This document shows positions 1 to 9,287 of a stretch of DNA of 64,000 nt, piece after piece. Position numbers and translations under genes: made by a program. Every line of letters starts with the position of its first letter. The stretch's first letter is position 1. The stretch lies in the NCBI GenBank assembly GCA_026004775.1, contig BPJU01000001.1:62001-126000 (forward strand), read 5' to 3'. The stretch is from Pirellulaceae bacterium. Its GTDB lineage: Bacteria; Planctomycetota; Planctomycetia; Pirellulales; Pirellulaceae. The notes beneath the pieces were generated by a model. The model was not told where the DNA came from. It saw only the letters and a list, made by a program, of their open reading frames with translations, and ran no database searches.

Positions 1-80
1 CCGGGACCTGGGGGCTGAAAAGAAGCGGGCGACGCGGTAGGGAGTCCGTGCTGGGCAACGCGATGACCAAGCCACCACTG

Positions 81-103
81 AAACGACGGTGCCGGGCACT
101 ACG
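81..103. repeat. REP-like palindrome, copy 1 (divergent)
   Basis: The core GGTGCCGGGCACT is a one-base variant of the GGTGCCAGGCACT core seen in the two copies that follow. GTGCC and GGCAC pair to form a short hairpin. It lies upstream of a decayed REP-associated transposase, the usual partner of such repeats. Confidence 0.55.
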
Positions 104-115
104 CTCCGCAGGCCG

Positions 116-139
116 AAAACGTGGTGCCAGGCACTAGCG
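116..139. repeat. REP-like palindrome, copy 2
   Basis: The core GTGGTGCCAGGCACTA is identical to the core of the next copy. The flank reads AAAAC on the left but GCG on the right, so the outer stem is only partly kept. Confidence 0.6.
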
Positions 140-147
140 CTACCGCG

Positions 148-176
148 AAAACCGTGGTGCCAGGCACTACGGTTTT
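148..176. repeat. REP-like palindrome, copy 3 (complete hairpin)
   Basis: AAAACCGT on the left pairs with ACGGTTTT on the right, around the GGTGCC-A-GGCAC core. This is a near-perfect 29-bp inverted repeat and the most complete of the three copies. Such elements are the known substrates of RAYT (REP-associated tyrosine transposase) proteins; a RAYT remnant starts 250 bp away. Confidence 0.65.
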
Positions 177-421
177 GCTCGGCGGGGCCACTAACCGATA
201 CCACCCTCAATTGTGGATCTGGTTATTGGACAATGTCGCTACTTCCCGGGCGCGCGTTCGCCCCGACAGCCACTACACCGCTTAGAAAAGCCTCAACGAG
301 AAGCCCAAAAGACCAATTACTGGCTCTTACGAGCCACCTCAGACAAGACTGTCACCCCGCAACCCCTTCCGGGTTGCTAAAAAAGCTTCCGAAAAACTGA
401 GTTTCTATCCACCACACGACA
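177..421. other. Intergenic stretch with no gene seen
   Basis: No convincing coding sequence. Around 355-380 there is a short GCAACCC/GGGTTGC inverted repeat followed by A residues, which is not a terminator in either orientation as read. Confidence 0.4.
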
Positions 422-2065
422 CTAACTCGAGTCCAACCGATTCTCGTCCGAGCCTGCCCGCTCCTCGCGCTGCCTACGCAGCACGGCCCGCCGCCGCCTC
501 ACCCAATCGTTAAACCCCAACAACTCCTTGGCGGTCCTCAGCGGATTGCGCACCCACGCCTCGCCCGTCCGTATCACATCAGCTACCCGCAACCGCACCC
601 GCTCCAACACCCCGCGCAACCTCTCCAACTCCGCCTCGCCATAGCCCATCAGAAGCGCAACCACCCCCGCCAACTCGTCCGGATTCTCCCTTACCAGCCA
701 ATAACCGTTCAACCCATTGTTGAACCTCTTCCTCCGTGCTCAAGCCGGACAGTTGACAAGCTTGCCCCCACACCTGAAGCCAATGGGCCAAGTTCCGGCG
801 CACTCGGTCTCGCAGATTCTCATCCAGCGGCTTTACCTGGAGCAATTCGTCCGTGATTTTCCAATGGCGACCCGGGCGGCGTATCCGCTCCTCTTCCACA
901 TCGGCGCTGGGCTTCACCAACCGCCAAATCCGCCACGTGGCACCCAACCACCGCGAAAGCGCAACCCATTCGACCGGGTCAACCGGCCCGATGCCCGATA
1001 TCCCGTGCCACTGGTCTACGTCGGCTGCCGGCCAGCCCTCCCTCCGGCAATCCACCGGACCCAATGGCAGCAATTCGCGTATTTCTTCCACATAGCCATC
1101 AATTTGTATTGGCTCAACAGCGCCGGCACTCGCCGCCCCATTTGCCTGCCGGTCGTGCCTTGATGCGTTTTGCCTTGGATCGCGCATTTTGCTTGGATGG
1201 ACTGTGCCGGGACGGATTTTGCTGTGATGGATTCTGTGCGCCATCCGGCACGTGCAGCCCGCCCGCTACCACTATCCCGGATTCCCGCCTCACACCCGCC
1301 ACCTGGATCCTGCCACCGTCCGGAGTCCGCAGTCCCGTGATCACCAATTCGTTGAGGTCCGTTACCACCTGGAGCAAGCTGTCGTCGTCTTCCAGGCCTT
1401 TCTCACGCATCAAACCCACGTATCGGTCCCACAGCGACCCGCTGTGACACACCTCCGATATCGGGACCACACCGGTCGAGACCAGCTCGATTTCTTGAAT
1501 CAATGCCACCAGGATCGAATGCGACTCGGCATTGACCGGCACCGACCCATACCGGTCGGACCAAAAGTGGCCGCTTACCTGGTCCTCCCGGTTGAAGAGG
1601 ATCGCCACGCGCTGCTTGACCACTTGTTCGAAGAAGGGCAGCGACGCCAATTGCCGCCGCCAATACTCAATAAACTCCACGTCCTGGCAAAGCACTTCCG
1701 GTGGCGGTGCATTACGCCTCCAGCGGATGCGGTGCTTTCTGCACCTCTTGGCAACCGGCCTGGGAAAAGCACGCTTTACGCGAAGCAGTATCTCCTCAGC
1801 CGACCAACTCTTCGCCCACTCCGGATGCACGTGCAGAGTAGCTTACCCAGGCGTTGGGCAGCACAGCCGTCGAATAGAGCTCCAACGAAAAGGACGGAAG
1901 GTAGTGGTTACAAGTGTCGAGAATCGTTTTGCGCCTGTGGGCAAAATCCTTTCCTCGTAACGGGTTCTTGCCCAACAGGGCTTCCTGGCGAGCACACTCC
2001 GAGATGCACGCTACCCGCACAGGTTGGCCGTCGGGCAAGATCTCATATCGAGCCGCACGTCCCAT
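422..2065 (-). pseudogene. Decayed REP-associated (RAYT, IS200-like Y1) transposase remnant
   Basis: The reading passes through four frames. The N-terminal part (2065 to about 1840) has the RAYT-like start MGRAARYEILPDGQPVR and a segment ending AVLPNAWV. It continues one base later as LHVHPEWAKSWS, which lines up with the usual AVMSNHYHVVLHVDPERA region. Further on, NREDQVSGHFWSDRY matches the family's NREDGCTGRFWEGRF block. Two more +1 shifts are needed near 1114-1244 and 579-712. The HUH histidines (HYH in relatives) read AWV, and the later AYVDLNP tyrosine region reads ALIQEIE, so catalytic residues appear lost. The family is known to mobilise REP hairpins, and three such hairpins lie just downstream. 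The C-terminal part beyond about 1100 is not recognisable. I take it as a dead transposase; extra sequencing errors are possible. Confidence 0.6.
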
Positions 2066-2504
2066 CCAGCCACACTCCTTATTTTGCGCGCAATCCTTGC
2101 CCCCTGCGGCGCGCTTTGCGCCCGCACGGCCAGATAGGAGGTTGCCCAACCAACCATAAAAGTTTATCAAAACCTCGGCGAATCCAGATACGAAGTGGCC
2201 GATCTTTTTTTGCTCAAGCTTCCCATCAAACAAGCAGTGCGGTCTTGTCCGGTACCGAAAACGGCAACGTAGGGGACCGTAGTTTGAAGGATGGGTGGCA
2301 GAGTAAGCGACCTAGCCAATGGCGACACGAATAGAACGGTTATGCGACGGCGGTTAATGGCATCCGCGATTTGTTTCTCTATCCAACCCGGACCGATTGT
2401 GTGCGTCTTCAATCATTCCGCAGACGAAAAACTAGATTCGACTCACCGACAGCCCGCCAGCGTCGGCCGCGATACCCATTTTCGCAGCAACCGCCAAATG
2501 GCGA
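2066..2504. other. Intergenic stretch with no gene seen
   Basis: Lies between the end of the broken membrane-protein gene and the start of the transposase remnant. Open frames here are short and have no recognisable protein character, and I see no RNA gene or clear terminator. Confidence 0.4.
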
Positions 2505-3295
2505 TCAAAGGGGAATCTTGCCTGGCGGGGCGAGCAGTTCGGCTACCAACTCTCCCAGCAGCGCCATAATCGTACCGGCATATAAGATCCCCGTGGCGCT
2601 TTGGGTATTGGGTATCCGTAAAGTGAGCTGAGCCATCCGCCCGGTGACGGCCGGGCCGATGATACCGGCCAGCCACCGAAGCCCCAGAAGCCCCCCTACC
2701 ACGGCATTGATGTCGGCCAACAGCTGCTGGTGAAAGGCCAGTCCTATGGCCGACACCATTGCGCGGGCCGCAACGGCCCATAACAAACCAATAAGAAGGC
2801 GTTGAAGAGGTTCCAGCTTCATGCCGGGCCAATTCAGGTAGTAGTGCCCAAGGAGCATCGCCGTCAACAACCATCCCAGCAATGCACCGGAGGAGAGCAT
2901 TTCGGCCATTTGACCAAGGCCCAGCAACCATCCGCCTGGCCGAGATACTTCTACCAGGAACCCCGCCGCCGACGGCGACAAGCACTTCGGTAGCCAGTAG
3001 TGCTTTACCCAACCGGGGCCGTTCGTATAACCACACGACCGATCCGATATAGCTGAGCAACGCCAGCAACAGCGCCAGGGTGAAGATCCATGTCGATGCG
3101 TTGCGTGCCGGAGTTAGCTGCATGAGCGGTCCATGTTACGGCGGCGGCCAAGGTATTGAGCCCGAGCAGGACCCACAGGTGGATGCGGAAAAAGCCGGCA
3201 GGAACCCAGCCGGCGGGCGTCACCCACATGGCGGCAGCAATACCGAAGGTGACGCGGAACGCAAAGGCGATCAATACCTGTTCCAGAACGTCCAT
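2505..3295 (-). pseudogene. Frameshifted conserved multi-pass membrane protein
   Basis: Three consecutive frames make one coherent membrane protein. The start MDVLEQVLIAFAFRVTFGIA is followed by hydrophobic segments up to about 3125. The next frame gives TLALLLALLSYIGSVVWLYE, and the last frame (about 2975 to 2505) has MLLGHYYLNWPGM plus three or four more hydrophobic helices. Both joins need one base removed. The second sits on a run of four G (CCCC at 2961-2964 on the plus strand); deleting one gives VGGGFLVEVSRPGGW without a break. The GHYYLN-PGM-PL signature recalls uncharacterised membrane proteins of planctomycetes and related bacteria; I cannot name a function. It ends upstream of folE in the same direction. 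Either a real pseudogene or two homopolymer-type assembly errors. Confidence 0.55.
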
Positions 3296-3361
3296 TCGTG
3301 CGACCGGAATCCCTGTCGGATGGGAGGGAATACTGCCGGAGCGTGCGTGCCGGCCTTGCCC

Positions 3362-3955
3362 TCAACGCCGCTCACCGTAAATCAACTGCATCACTTCGGC
3401 ACGCGACGAGATGTTCGAGCGGAATCGCCCGCGCATGGCCGAGGTGACGCATACGCTCCCGGGCTTGCGTACACCACGGATCGTCATGCAAGTATGAGTG
3501 GCTTCGACGACCACGGCCACGCCTTTGGCATTCAATTCGCTTTCCAGCAGCGTGGCGATTTCCTCGGTCATCCGTTCCTGCACTTGGGGGCGGCGAGCCA
3601 CCGCGTCGACGACACGTGCCAGTTTACTGAGACCGATCACTTTTCCATTGGGCATGTAGGCGACGTGTGCCTTGCCCATGAACGGTAACAAATGGTGCTC
3701 GCACATGCTGTGGAAGTGGATGTCTCGCACCAGCACAATTTCGTCATAGGGTTGCGTAAAGAATTTTTTCAGGTGCGAGCGGGCGTCGACGTGCAATCCC
3801 CCGAACAACTCTGCGTACATCCGCGCGACACGGTACGGGGTTTCCCGCAGCCCTTCGCGATCCGGATCCTCACCGATCGCCAGCAGGATCTCCCGCACCG
3901 CACGGGCGATGCGGTCTTGATCCACCTGCGAATACGAACCGGAAGCGTCGTTCAT
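3362..3955 (-). CDS. folE: GTP cyclohydrolase I
   Basis: Converts GTP to 7,8-dihydroneopterin triphosphate, the first step of tetrahydrofolate synthesis, in the cytosol. The 197-aa protein has the full family pattern: [15 protein letters not shown] near residues 35-50, the [12 protein letters not shown] zinc/active-site block (Cys and His ligands) around residue 80, [21 protein letters not shown], and [15 protein letters not shown] carrying the second zinc cysteine. The start at 3955 is chosen because AAGGAG lies 5 bases upstream; an in-frame upstream extension to 4033 has no family similarity. The broken membrane-protein gene lies immediately downstream on the same strand. The pterin link with the 20-25 kb operon and folC suggests it feeds folate and possibly H4MPT synthesis. 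Confidence 0.95.
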   Translation of the reverse strand: MNDASGSYSQVDQDRIARAVREILLAIGEDPDREGLRETPYRVARMYAELFGGLHVDARSHLKKFFTQPYDEIVLVRDIHFHSMCEHHLLPFMGKAHVAYMPNGKVIGLSKLARVVDAVARRPQVQERMTEEIATLLESELNAKGVAVVVEATHTCMTIRGVRKPGSVCVTSAMRGRFRSNISSRAEVMQLIYGERR

Positions 3956-4121
3956 GGAGACTCCTTGTGTTACCGGGCAGTACGCGCAGAATCGTCGCGT
4001 GGGCTGCCTGCCGTAGGAAACTCGCTCGGGCACCGGTGACCTCAGCCGATACGCTCCGAGTCGCTCGCTCCCTGGGCTGCATGATAGGTCCTAAAACAGA
4101 TGGTGAAAAGTACCGGACGGC

Positions 4122-4418
4122 TCACCGGCCGGCGATACGCTTCGGACCTTTCCCCACCACCTTTTCATACCCTTTGTCGGTCTTGACGTATTTGGTGAAC
4201 CCCAGTCGTTCCAGTTTGCGGTCGTCGGCCATGTTACGTTGCATCGCTCGCTCGGTCCATTTGCCCGATGAAATGTGCGGCGGCAAGTAGACACGTTGGA
4301 CACGCTGCCCTGTTTCTGGATGTACCTCAAGAGGCGGGTCGGTCATCCGCTGCTCTACCTCGAAATACTCCTTCACCGAACCGTCGTCATTCAGTACTGC
4401 GTATACATAAGTCGGCAT
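4122..4418 (-). CDS. FmdB-like small protein lacking the zinc cysteines
   Basis: A 98-aa protein beginning MPTYVYAVL, which resembles the MPTYEYRC start of FmdB-family zinc-ribbon regulators. It continues with FEVEQRMTDPPLEVHPETGQ and VYLPPHISSGK, spacing typical of the family (PPL-HPETG-VRRV). No cysteine is present, so the zinc ribbon of canonical FmdB is absent. The C-terminal half (DRKLERLGFTKYVKTDKGYE) is basic. AGGAGTTCCC precedes the ATG. It is transcribed away from folE's upstream region and toward folE. Function unknown; the family name was given for a putative regulator of formamidase genes, and nothing here supports that specific role. Confidence 0.65.
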   Translation of the reverse strand: MPTYVYAVLNDDGSVKEYFEVEQRMTDPPLEVHPETGQRVQRVYLPPHISSGKWTERAMQRNMADDRKLERLGFTKYVKTDKGYEKVVGKGPKRIAGR

Positions 4419-4677
4419 GGGAACTCCTCCCAGGCGCTATTCACCAATAACGAACCCACAACCCACTTTTTTTCCTATCACGGCACCCCATCCTAAATTA
4501 TTGCTTTTTTTGTGTTGGAAGTCATTTAGCCGGCGCCGGTGCTCACCCCGCGAGACTCACGGAGCGCCCGTCCAACAGCGCCGCCGGGCACACCACGGGC
4601 GTTTCCGCTGTCACCAGCCTTCGCCCCAATCGGTTTGTAGCGGCGGATAGAGCAACGTGGATCAGGATCGTGCCGCC

Positions 4678-5605
4678 TTAAAAAGCCAATCGCCGCATTG
4701 CCGCCTGAGGCGCCGCCTCAGCCAATTCCGGAACTTCGGGATGTAATAGATAAGCAAGCAGGAGAAGGCTGTCTATCAATCGAGGGCCCATACGGTTAAA
4801 GTAGGCGTTTCCGTCCACGGCATAAACGCAGGTGTCTGTGAAGAGTTGCCCTGGCAGCGGGTTGTCCAGACGATCTAACTCGCGACAAGTGCGGTCCAAC
4901 GAAAAACCGCACGGCATCAGCACGACGACCTCCGGCCGCCATGCCAGGAGCGTTTGCCAATCCGCGACGCAACTAGGCTCGCCCGGTTCCACCTTCGGAT
5001 AGACGCCACCGGCTAACGCGACCAACTCCGGAATCCAATTGCCGGCCAGAATCGGGGGCTCCAGCCATTCCAGACATACGGTACGGCGCGGTGAGCATTC
5101 CTCGGACAAGTTGGCTAACCGACGCGATCCGATCACGCCAGAGGGCCAGCAAAGAGTTGCCCTTCTGGCTGATTCCTAAAGCGCCGGCCAGACGCTGGAC
5201 GTCGCGAAAAAAAGCGGCCAAGTGGTCGGCCTCAAGAGCCACCGTCGGAACGTGGCACAGCAGATTGGATCGCACCAGCGACCGCTTGACGTCCTGCTCG
5301 CCGATGGCACACACATCACACTGTGCCTGGGTGATGATCAAATCTGGCCGAAGATTTTCCAGACACTCGACATCCAACTCGAAAAGTGGTTCGCCGGCTT
5401 CCACCAGGGTCTTGGTTTGCCTGTCGATTTCGGCGGACGAGGCATGGGGGTCGATCCGTGGCCGGGTGACTCTGGGCAAGTGCTGAATCTCGGGAGGATA
5501 ATCACACTCGTGACTGACCGCCACCAGCCGATCGGAAGCTCCCAACACACACACCAACTCGGTTGCACCTGGGAGCAACGACACGATGCGGCGGGGCAGC
5601 GACAT
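4678..5605 (-). pseudogene. Cobalamin-binding (BtuF-like) protein, one +1 frameshift
   Basis: The N-terminal half reads MSLPRRIVSLLPGATELV, then VAVSHECDYPPEIQHLPRVT, LFELDVECLENLRPDLIITQ and CDVCAI, typical of the periplasmic-binding-protein fold of the BtuF/FecB group. The C-terminal half, in the next frame, reads TVCLEWLEPPILAGNWIPEL, then LVALAGGVYP and PEVVVLMPCGFSLDRT. The switch falls between about 5088 and 5112 and needs one base removed. With that, the length (about 308 aa) fits the family. The start at 5605 gives no signal peptide, so the product would be cytosolic, as in a known group of BtuF-like proteins lacking signal sequences. No permease or ATPase partner is adjacent. Cobalamin use fits nrdJ at 34-36 kb. 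Confidence 0.65.
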
Positions 5606-5680
5606 GGATACCGGTTCCCCTTGTCGTCGGCCGGAACAGCGGACCTGCCCTTCAGCCAATTGCCTTACCCCTTAGGTGGC

Positions 5681-7312
5681 CTACGGCTTGGCTCCCGCCT
5701 CACCCGACGGCGCTGGGCTGGACTGGATGGGAACATAATCTTGCGTGACCGCCTCCTGTTGCGAAATGGCATCGAACAGCCACTTGAGCTTGAAATTCAC
5801 CGGCAGTTCTTCACCCAGTTGGCTGAGTGTCAAGCGGTAGAGCTCCATGGAGCGCTTCAGATCCGTGGCTGCCAGGTCCTCCTTCAGGTTCGGGTACTGT
5901 TCGAAAAGTTGGGCCCACAAGTCCCAGGCCCGGTCCAGATCCTCCTTGGTCTTTTCCAGATTGCCTCGGTCCCAATCGCGGCGGGCCTGATACATCAACT
6001 GGCGGGCTTGCAAAGCCATATCGGTCTGTTCGGCCTCGCACCGTGTCTTCCAATACACGAAGTTCACCTGGTTGCGGTAGCGGTCGATCCGATCGAGCAA
6101 TGTTCTTGCGGAGGTAAGCTTGCGGGTGATGCGCTCCGCGTCCACCCGCTTGTCGCTGGGCACCCGACGGCAGATATCCTCATCCGATATGCGCATGCGG
6201 GCTTCGATTTCCATCACTTTCTGCCATTGCGATTCGGTAAAGCGCATGATGCGCTGCTCCAACGGGGTGTCGAGCAATTGCCGCTCTTCGTCTGTCAGCG
6301 CCTCACGACGTTCTTTTTCGATCTGTTCCCGCGCTTGCGGCGCCAGGCTCAACAACTGGGCTTCCCATCGCGCCACGTCTTCCGCTACGCGGGCATAATC
6401 GTTCAAGCGGATATTGATTCCCCATGACGACGGGATTTCGCGGTTGCCGAACTCCATCCATTCGCGGTGACCGTCCGCCCAGGCTGCCCGAGCTACCTCA
6501 CCGAAATGCCCCTCTTCCTCGATCGCCTCAGCATGGTTCATGAACGATTTGGGGCGATCCGAATGGAACACCAGAGGACTCTTGCCTCGCAGCGGGCGGA
6601 TTCCGGAATCGACGATTGCCTGGGCTTTGATGTACCAGAGCCGGCCGACTAGCCAGTTGTCGGGCAACTGGTCATGCCGGCTGCAGGCTTCGGGCGATTC
6701 GATATCCACGTACGGACGCAACGTTGCATGATAGTCCCTGTCGTGCCGGAACAAGTCGCGAAATTGGCGGTGTTCATCGGCACGTCCGATCTTCTGCCCA
6801 AAATACCAACCAACGGTATGGTAGAGTCGAGGTTCTTTGGCGTTGTAGAGAGTGCCCTGGATGAGGAAATCGATCCCTTTTTTTACCCAATGATAGCGAT
6901 AGCGAAAGTCATCGAATTCCGCCGAAACGTTGTATGAGAGGTTGTGGCTTTGGAACTCCCAGACCGTGATGAAGTTCGGTTGAAGTTTGGTGATTTGATT
7001 GAGCGCGGCCGACAGATTGTCCCAATCTTCTTTTTTCTTGTATTCGTTAGCCTTGGTCCACAGCAAGTTGGCCGCAACACCTCGCAAGCCGAGCGTCGCC
7101 AGTCGCATCGACTCGCTGGCCGGATCGATCTCCCCCAGGCTGGCCTGGGAGAGCCCGTGCTCCTGCCGGGCCAGTGCCAGGTAGCCCCCGGAGCGGACAT
7201 TGCCACTGGAGTCGAGGCTGGCAGGCTGTCCCAAATGGAAAAGGGGAATCAAGAGGGCAACGATCAACGCGCCGTAGACGATTTTCCGTTCAAAAGGGCG
7301 CAGCCAGTTCAT
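5681..7312 (-). CDS. Exported/membrane-anchored TPR-like protein of ABC operon
   Basis: 543 aa. An N-terminal hydrophobic segment (residues about 12-30, VYGALIVALLIPLFHLGQ) should act as signal anchor. The body is mainly helical, with TPR-like stretches such as KKEDWDNLSAALNQITKLQP near residue 95 and an EKTKEDLDRAWDLWAQLFEQ repeat near 455. The ATG overlaps the stop of the permease gene by 4 bases (ATGA), so the two are translationally coupled. I recognise it only as a conserved planctomycete protein of ABC-2 transporter operons; no enzyme motif is visible. Likely role (inference): envelope partner of the transporter. The C terminus ends in a Pro/Ala-rich tail. Confidence 0.75.
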   Translation of the reverse strand: MNWLRPFERKIVYGALIVALLIPLFHLGQPASLDSSGNVRSGGYLALARQEHGLSQASLGEIDPASESMRLATLGLRGVAANLLWTKANEYKKKEDWDNLSAALNQITKLQPNFITVWEFQSHNLSYNVSAEFDDFRYRYHWVKKGIDFLIQGTLYNAKEPRLYHTVGWYFGQKIGRADEHRQFRDLFRHDRDYHATLRPYVDIESPEACSRHDQLPDNWLVGRLWYIKAQAIVDSGIRPLRGKSPLVFHSDRPKSFMNHAEAIEEEGHFGEVARAAWADGHREWMEFGNREIPSSWGINIRLNDYARVAEDVARWEAQLLSLAPQAREQIEKERREALTDEERQLLDTPLEQRIMRFTESQWQKVMEIEARMRISDEDICRRVPSDKRVDAERITRKLTSARTLLDRIDRYRNQVNFVYWKTRCEAEQTDMALQARQLMYQARRDWDRGNLEKTKEDLDRAWDLWAQLFEQYPNLKEDLAATDLKRSMELYRLTLSQLGEELPVNFKLKWLFDAISQQEAVTQDYVPIQSSPAPSGEAGAKP

Positions 7313-9213
7313 GTGCCGACTTCCCGTACTTTAAGGCAAAAATAACCGGCGACCGTCAATACGAGCACATAACCGAGGGCGACCGTTACTTGTTGGGCGA
7401 TCAGGTCGCCTCCGATGTTGTAGCCATACGCCAGGTAATCGGCAGTGTGGAAATAGCGGAAATCCGGCATCATCCGCGTAATGGCCATCATGGCGGCCAT
7501 CAGCACTGCGTCGAGGCTCTTGACGGTGAGCTCCGCAGCTTTGGGGAGATCCAGATCGATCATCACATTCTTCTGGGTCACCAGCCGGATCAGCGATTCG
7601 ATCGGGCCGCCCCCCGGAACCGCCCGCTCTTCGTTGATCATGGTGCCGAAAATGGGATTGAGCACCGGATTGGACTGGATGGCGCCCTCCATGACACCTA
7701 CGACAAACTGGGACGAGAAGCCCAGAATCACCGCTCCCAAAGTGGATATCATGCCGATCGGGCCGCTCAAGAAGGTGCTGGCCGCCACCCCGAACGCGAT
7801 AATCAACACCATTTGGAGCCAGATGCCCAGGTAGCCCTTGACGAAATTGAGCCAGAACGGGCGATTCGCCGCCCGCAAATAGACGTCGGCCTGGGCCATC
7901 CCGAAGTACTGGCCCCGCTCGGCACATTGGAGCCACACCTCGATCTTGCCGTTGTCCACCAGGTCGAACAGATCAACCTCTGTCACCGTCGATGTTTCAC
8001 TGTCGATCGCCTCCAGTTTGCGGGGGATCAACTGGCGGTCGATGACGAACTCCCGAGCGTAGAAGTTTCGCGGCGTACTGCTATGGATCCGGCGTCCCCG
8101 GTCCGGACATTTCACCAGCAGCGTTCCCATCACACCTTTTTCGATATCGCCTTTGTGCGTCCGGAAAATGCGGATATTCAGTTCCAGAGGCAAACCGTCC
8201 GGAAATTTCTCGGGCGTAATACCGTCAAACGTCCAGATGGCCGCGGCCAATGTGCCGCCTTCGATGTATTGCCGGTACGTCCATTCGTTGCCCACGTTCA
8301 CACCGGTGCCGGGCCCGCCGGAACGCGACAAGAAACGCAACTTGCCATATATGGGGACTCGCGCCTGAAGATCTCCTTGAGGCCCGCTCAACACGAATCG
8401 TCGGCGCTGGCCTTCCTGGACCAGCCGCACCGTATGCCAGTGACCTCGTTCTATCTCCGTGGTGACAGCCCCCAACGTTTCCAACTGCGATTTGTCGATG
8501 CGTACCGTATGGCGATGCAATCGGTCCAGTGTCGTCTGGCCTTCCCAAAAACCGTCCCGCTCCAGTGCTGCCAGAATCTCTTCCGGATCCGCATCGAGTT
8601 GGTGCTGGTGGGACAAGTTGCGGACGACGAAACCGTAACTGAAAAGTCCCATCGCCGCCAACAGGATCGAGCCGACAACGACAAAGCCCAGCGTCCGGCC
8701 CAGGATGATTTCCGATGCGCGTACCGGTTTGGTAACGATGGTATAGATGGTACGGTTCTTGATGTCATTGGGGAGACTAAAAGTGCTCAAGAAGAGTGCC
8801 AGCAGCAATACGAGGTAGTTCGTCGCCGTCACGACGAAGCTCAAATAGAGCCGAGCTGGATGATCACTCTTGACGTCCAGGAACCATCCGGCGTACAGCA
8901 ACAACACCGCGAAGACGACGAAGGCCACCAGCACCTTCCGCCGGATCGACTCCTTGATCGCCAGATAGGCCATCGCAGCCACTCGCCGCGGTGACAAACG
9001 CACAAGATCCGGCACCCCGTCAGCAATCGTCTGGGCCACACTGTAAAAACCTTCCACCGGGCCATAGCGGATGGAAGCCACCAGGTAGCTGCCGGCGATC
9101 GCCAACAGCGCCACGATCGCCACCAGAAAGATGAACACGAACAGAGCCCCTACGCCCTGGGGCCCGAACAACAACCATTCCAGATAGGGTAAGATTTCGC
9201 GTTCAATTACCAT
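7309..9213 (-). CDS. ABC-2 type transporter permease
   Basis: 634 aa. Hydrophobic helices lie at about residues 23-45 (VGALFVFIFLVAIVALLAIA), 95-115, 135-155 and 180-200, followed by a large hydrophilic domain of about 230 residues and three C-terminal helices (VLIIAFGVAASTFLSGPIGM and YVLVLTVAGYFCLKV among them). This fits an ABC-2 permease with a big extracytoplasmic insertion. The motif NDIKNRTIYTIVTKPVRASE before the third helix is typical of ABC-2 permeases of this type. ATG at 9213 is preferred over a TTG four codons upstream. The ATPase gene ends 74 bases upstream. Substrate unknown. Confidence 0.85.
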   Translation of the reverse strand: MVIEREILPYLEWLLFGPQGVGALFVFIFLVAIVALLAIAGSYLVASIRYGPVEGFYSVAQTIADGVPDLVRLSPRRVAAMAYLAIKESIRRKVLVAFVVFAVLLLYAGWFLDVKSDHPARLYLSFVVTATNYLVLLLALFLSTFSLPNDIKNRTIYTIVTKPVRASEIILGRTLGFVVVGSILLAAMGLFSYGFVVRNLSHQHQLDADPEEILAALERDGFWEGQTTLDRLHRHTVRIDKSQLETLGAVTTEIERGHWHTVRLVQEGQRRRFVLSGPQGDLQARVPIYGKLRFLSRSGGPGTGVNVGNEWTYRQYIEGGTLAAAIWTFDGITPEKFPDGLPLELNIRIFRTHKGDIEKGVMGTLLVKCPDRGRRIHSSTPRNFYAREFVIDRQLIPRKLEAIDSETSTVTEVDLFDLVDNGKIEVWLQCAERGQYFGMAQADVYLRAANRPFWLNFVKGYLGIWLQMVLIIAFGVAASTFLSGPIGMISTLGAVILGFSSQFVVGVMEGAIQSNPVLNPIFGTMINEERAVPGGGPIESLIRLVTQKNVMIDLDLPKAAELTVKSLDAVLMAAMMAITRMMPDFRYFHTADYLAYGYNIGGDLIAQQVTVALGYVLVLTVAGYFCLKVREVGT

Positions 9214-9287
9214 GGCAACCGCCAAGCACCATACGGGATTTGTCGGCTATTGTGCACCTTCGGGCACGTCCGGCTGTACCAAACCTG

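Noticed and set aside
1-180. CRISPR array
   Set aside because: Three repeats only, with irregular spacing and a palindromic core; fits REP elements.
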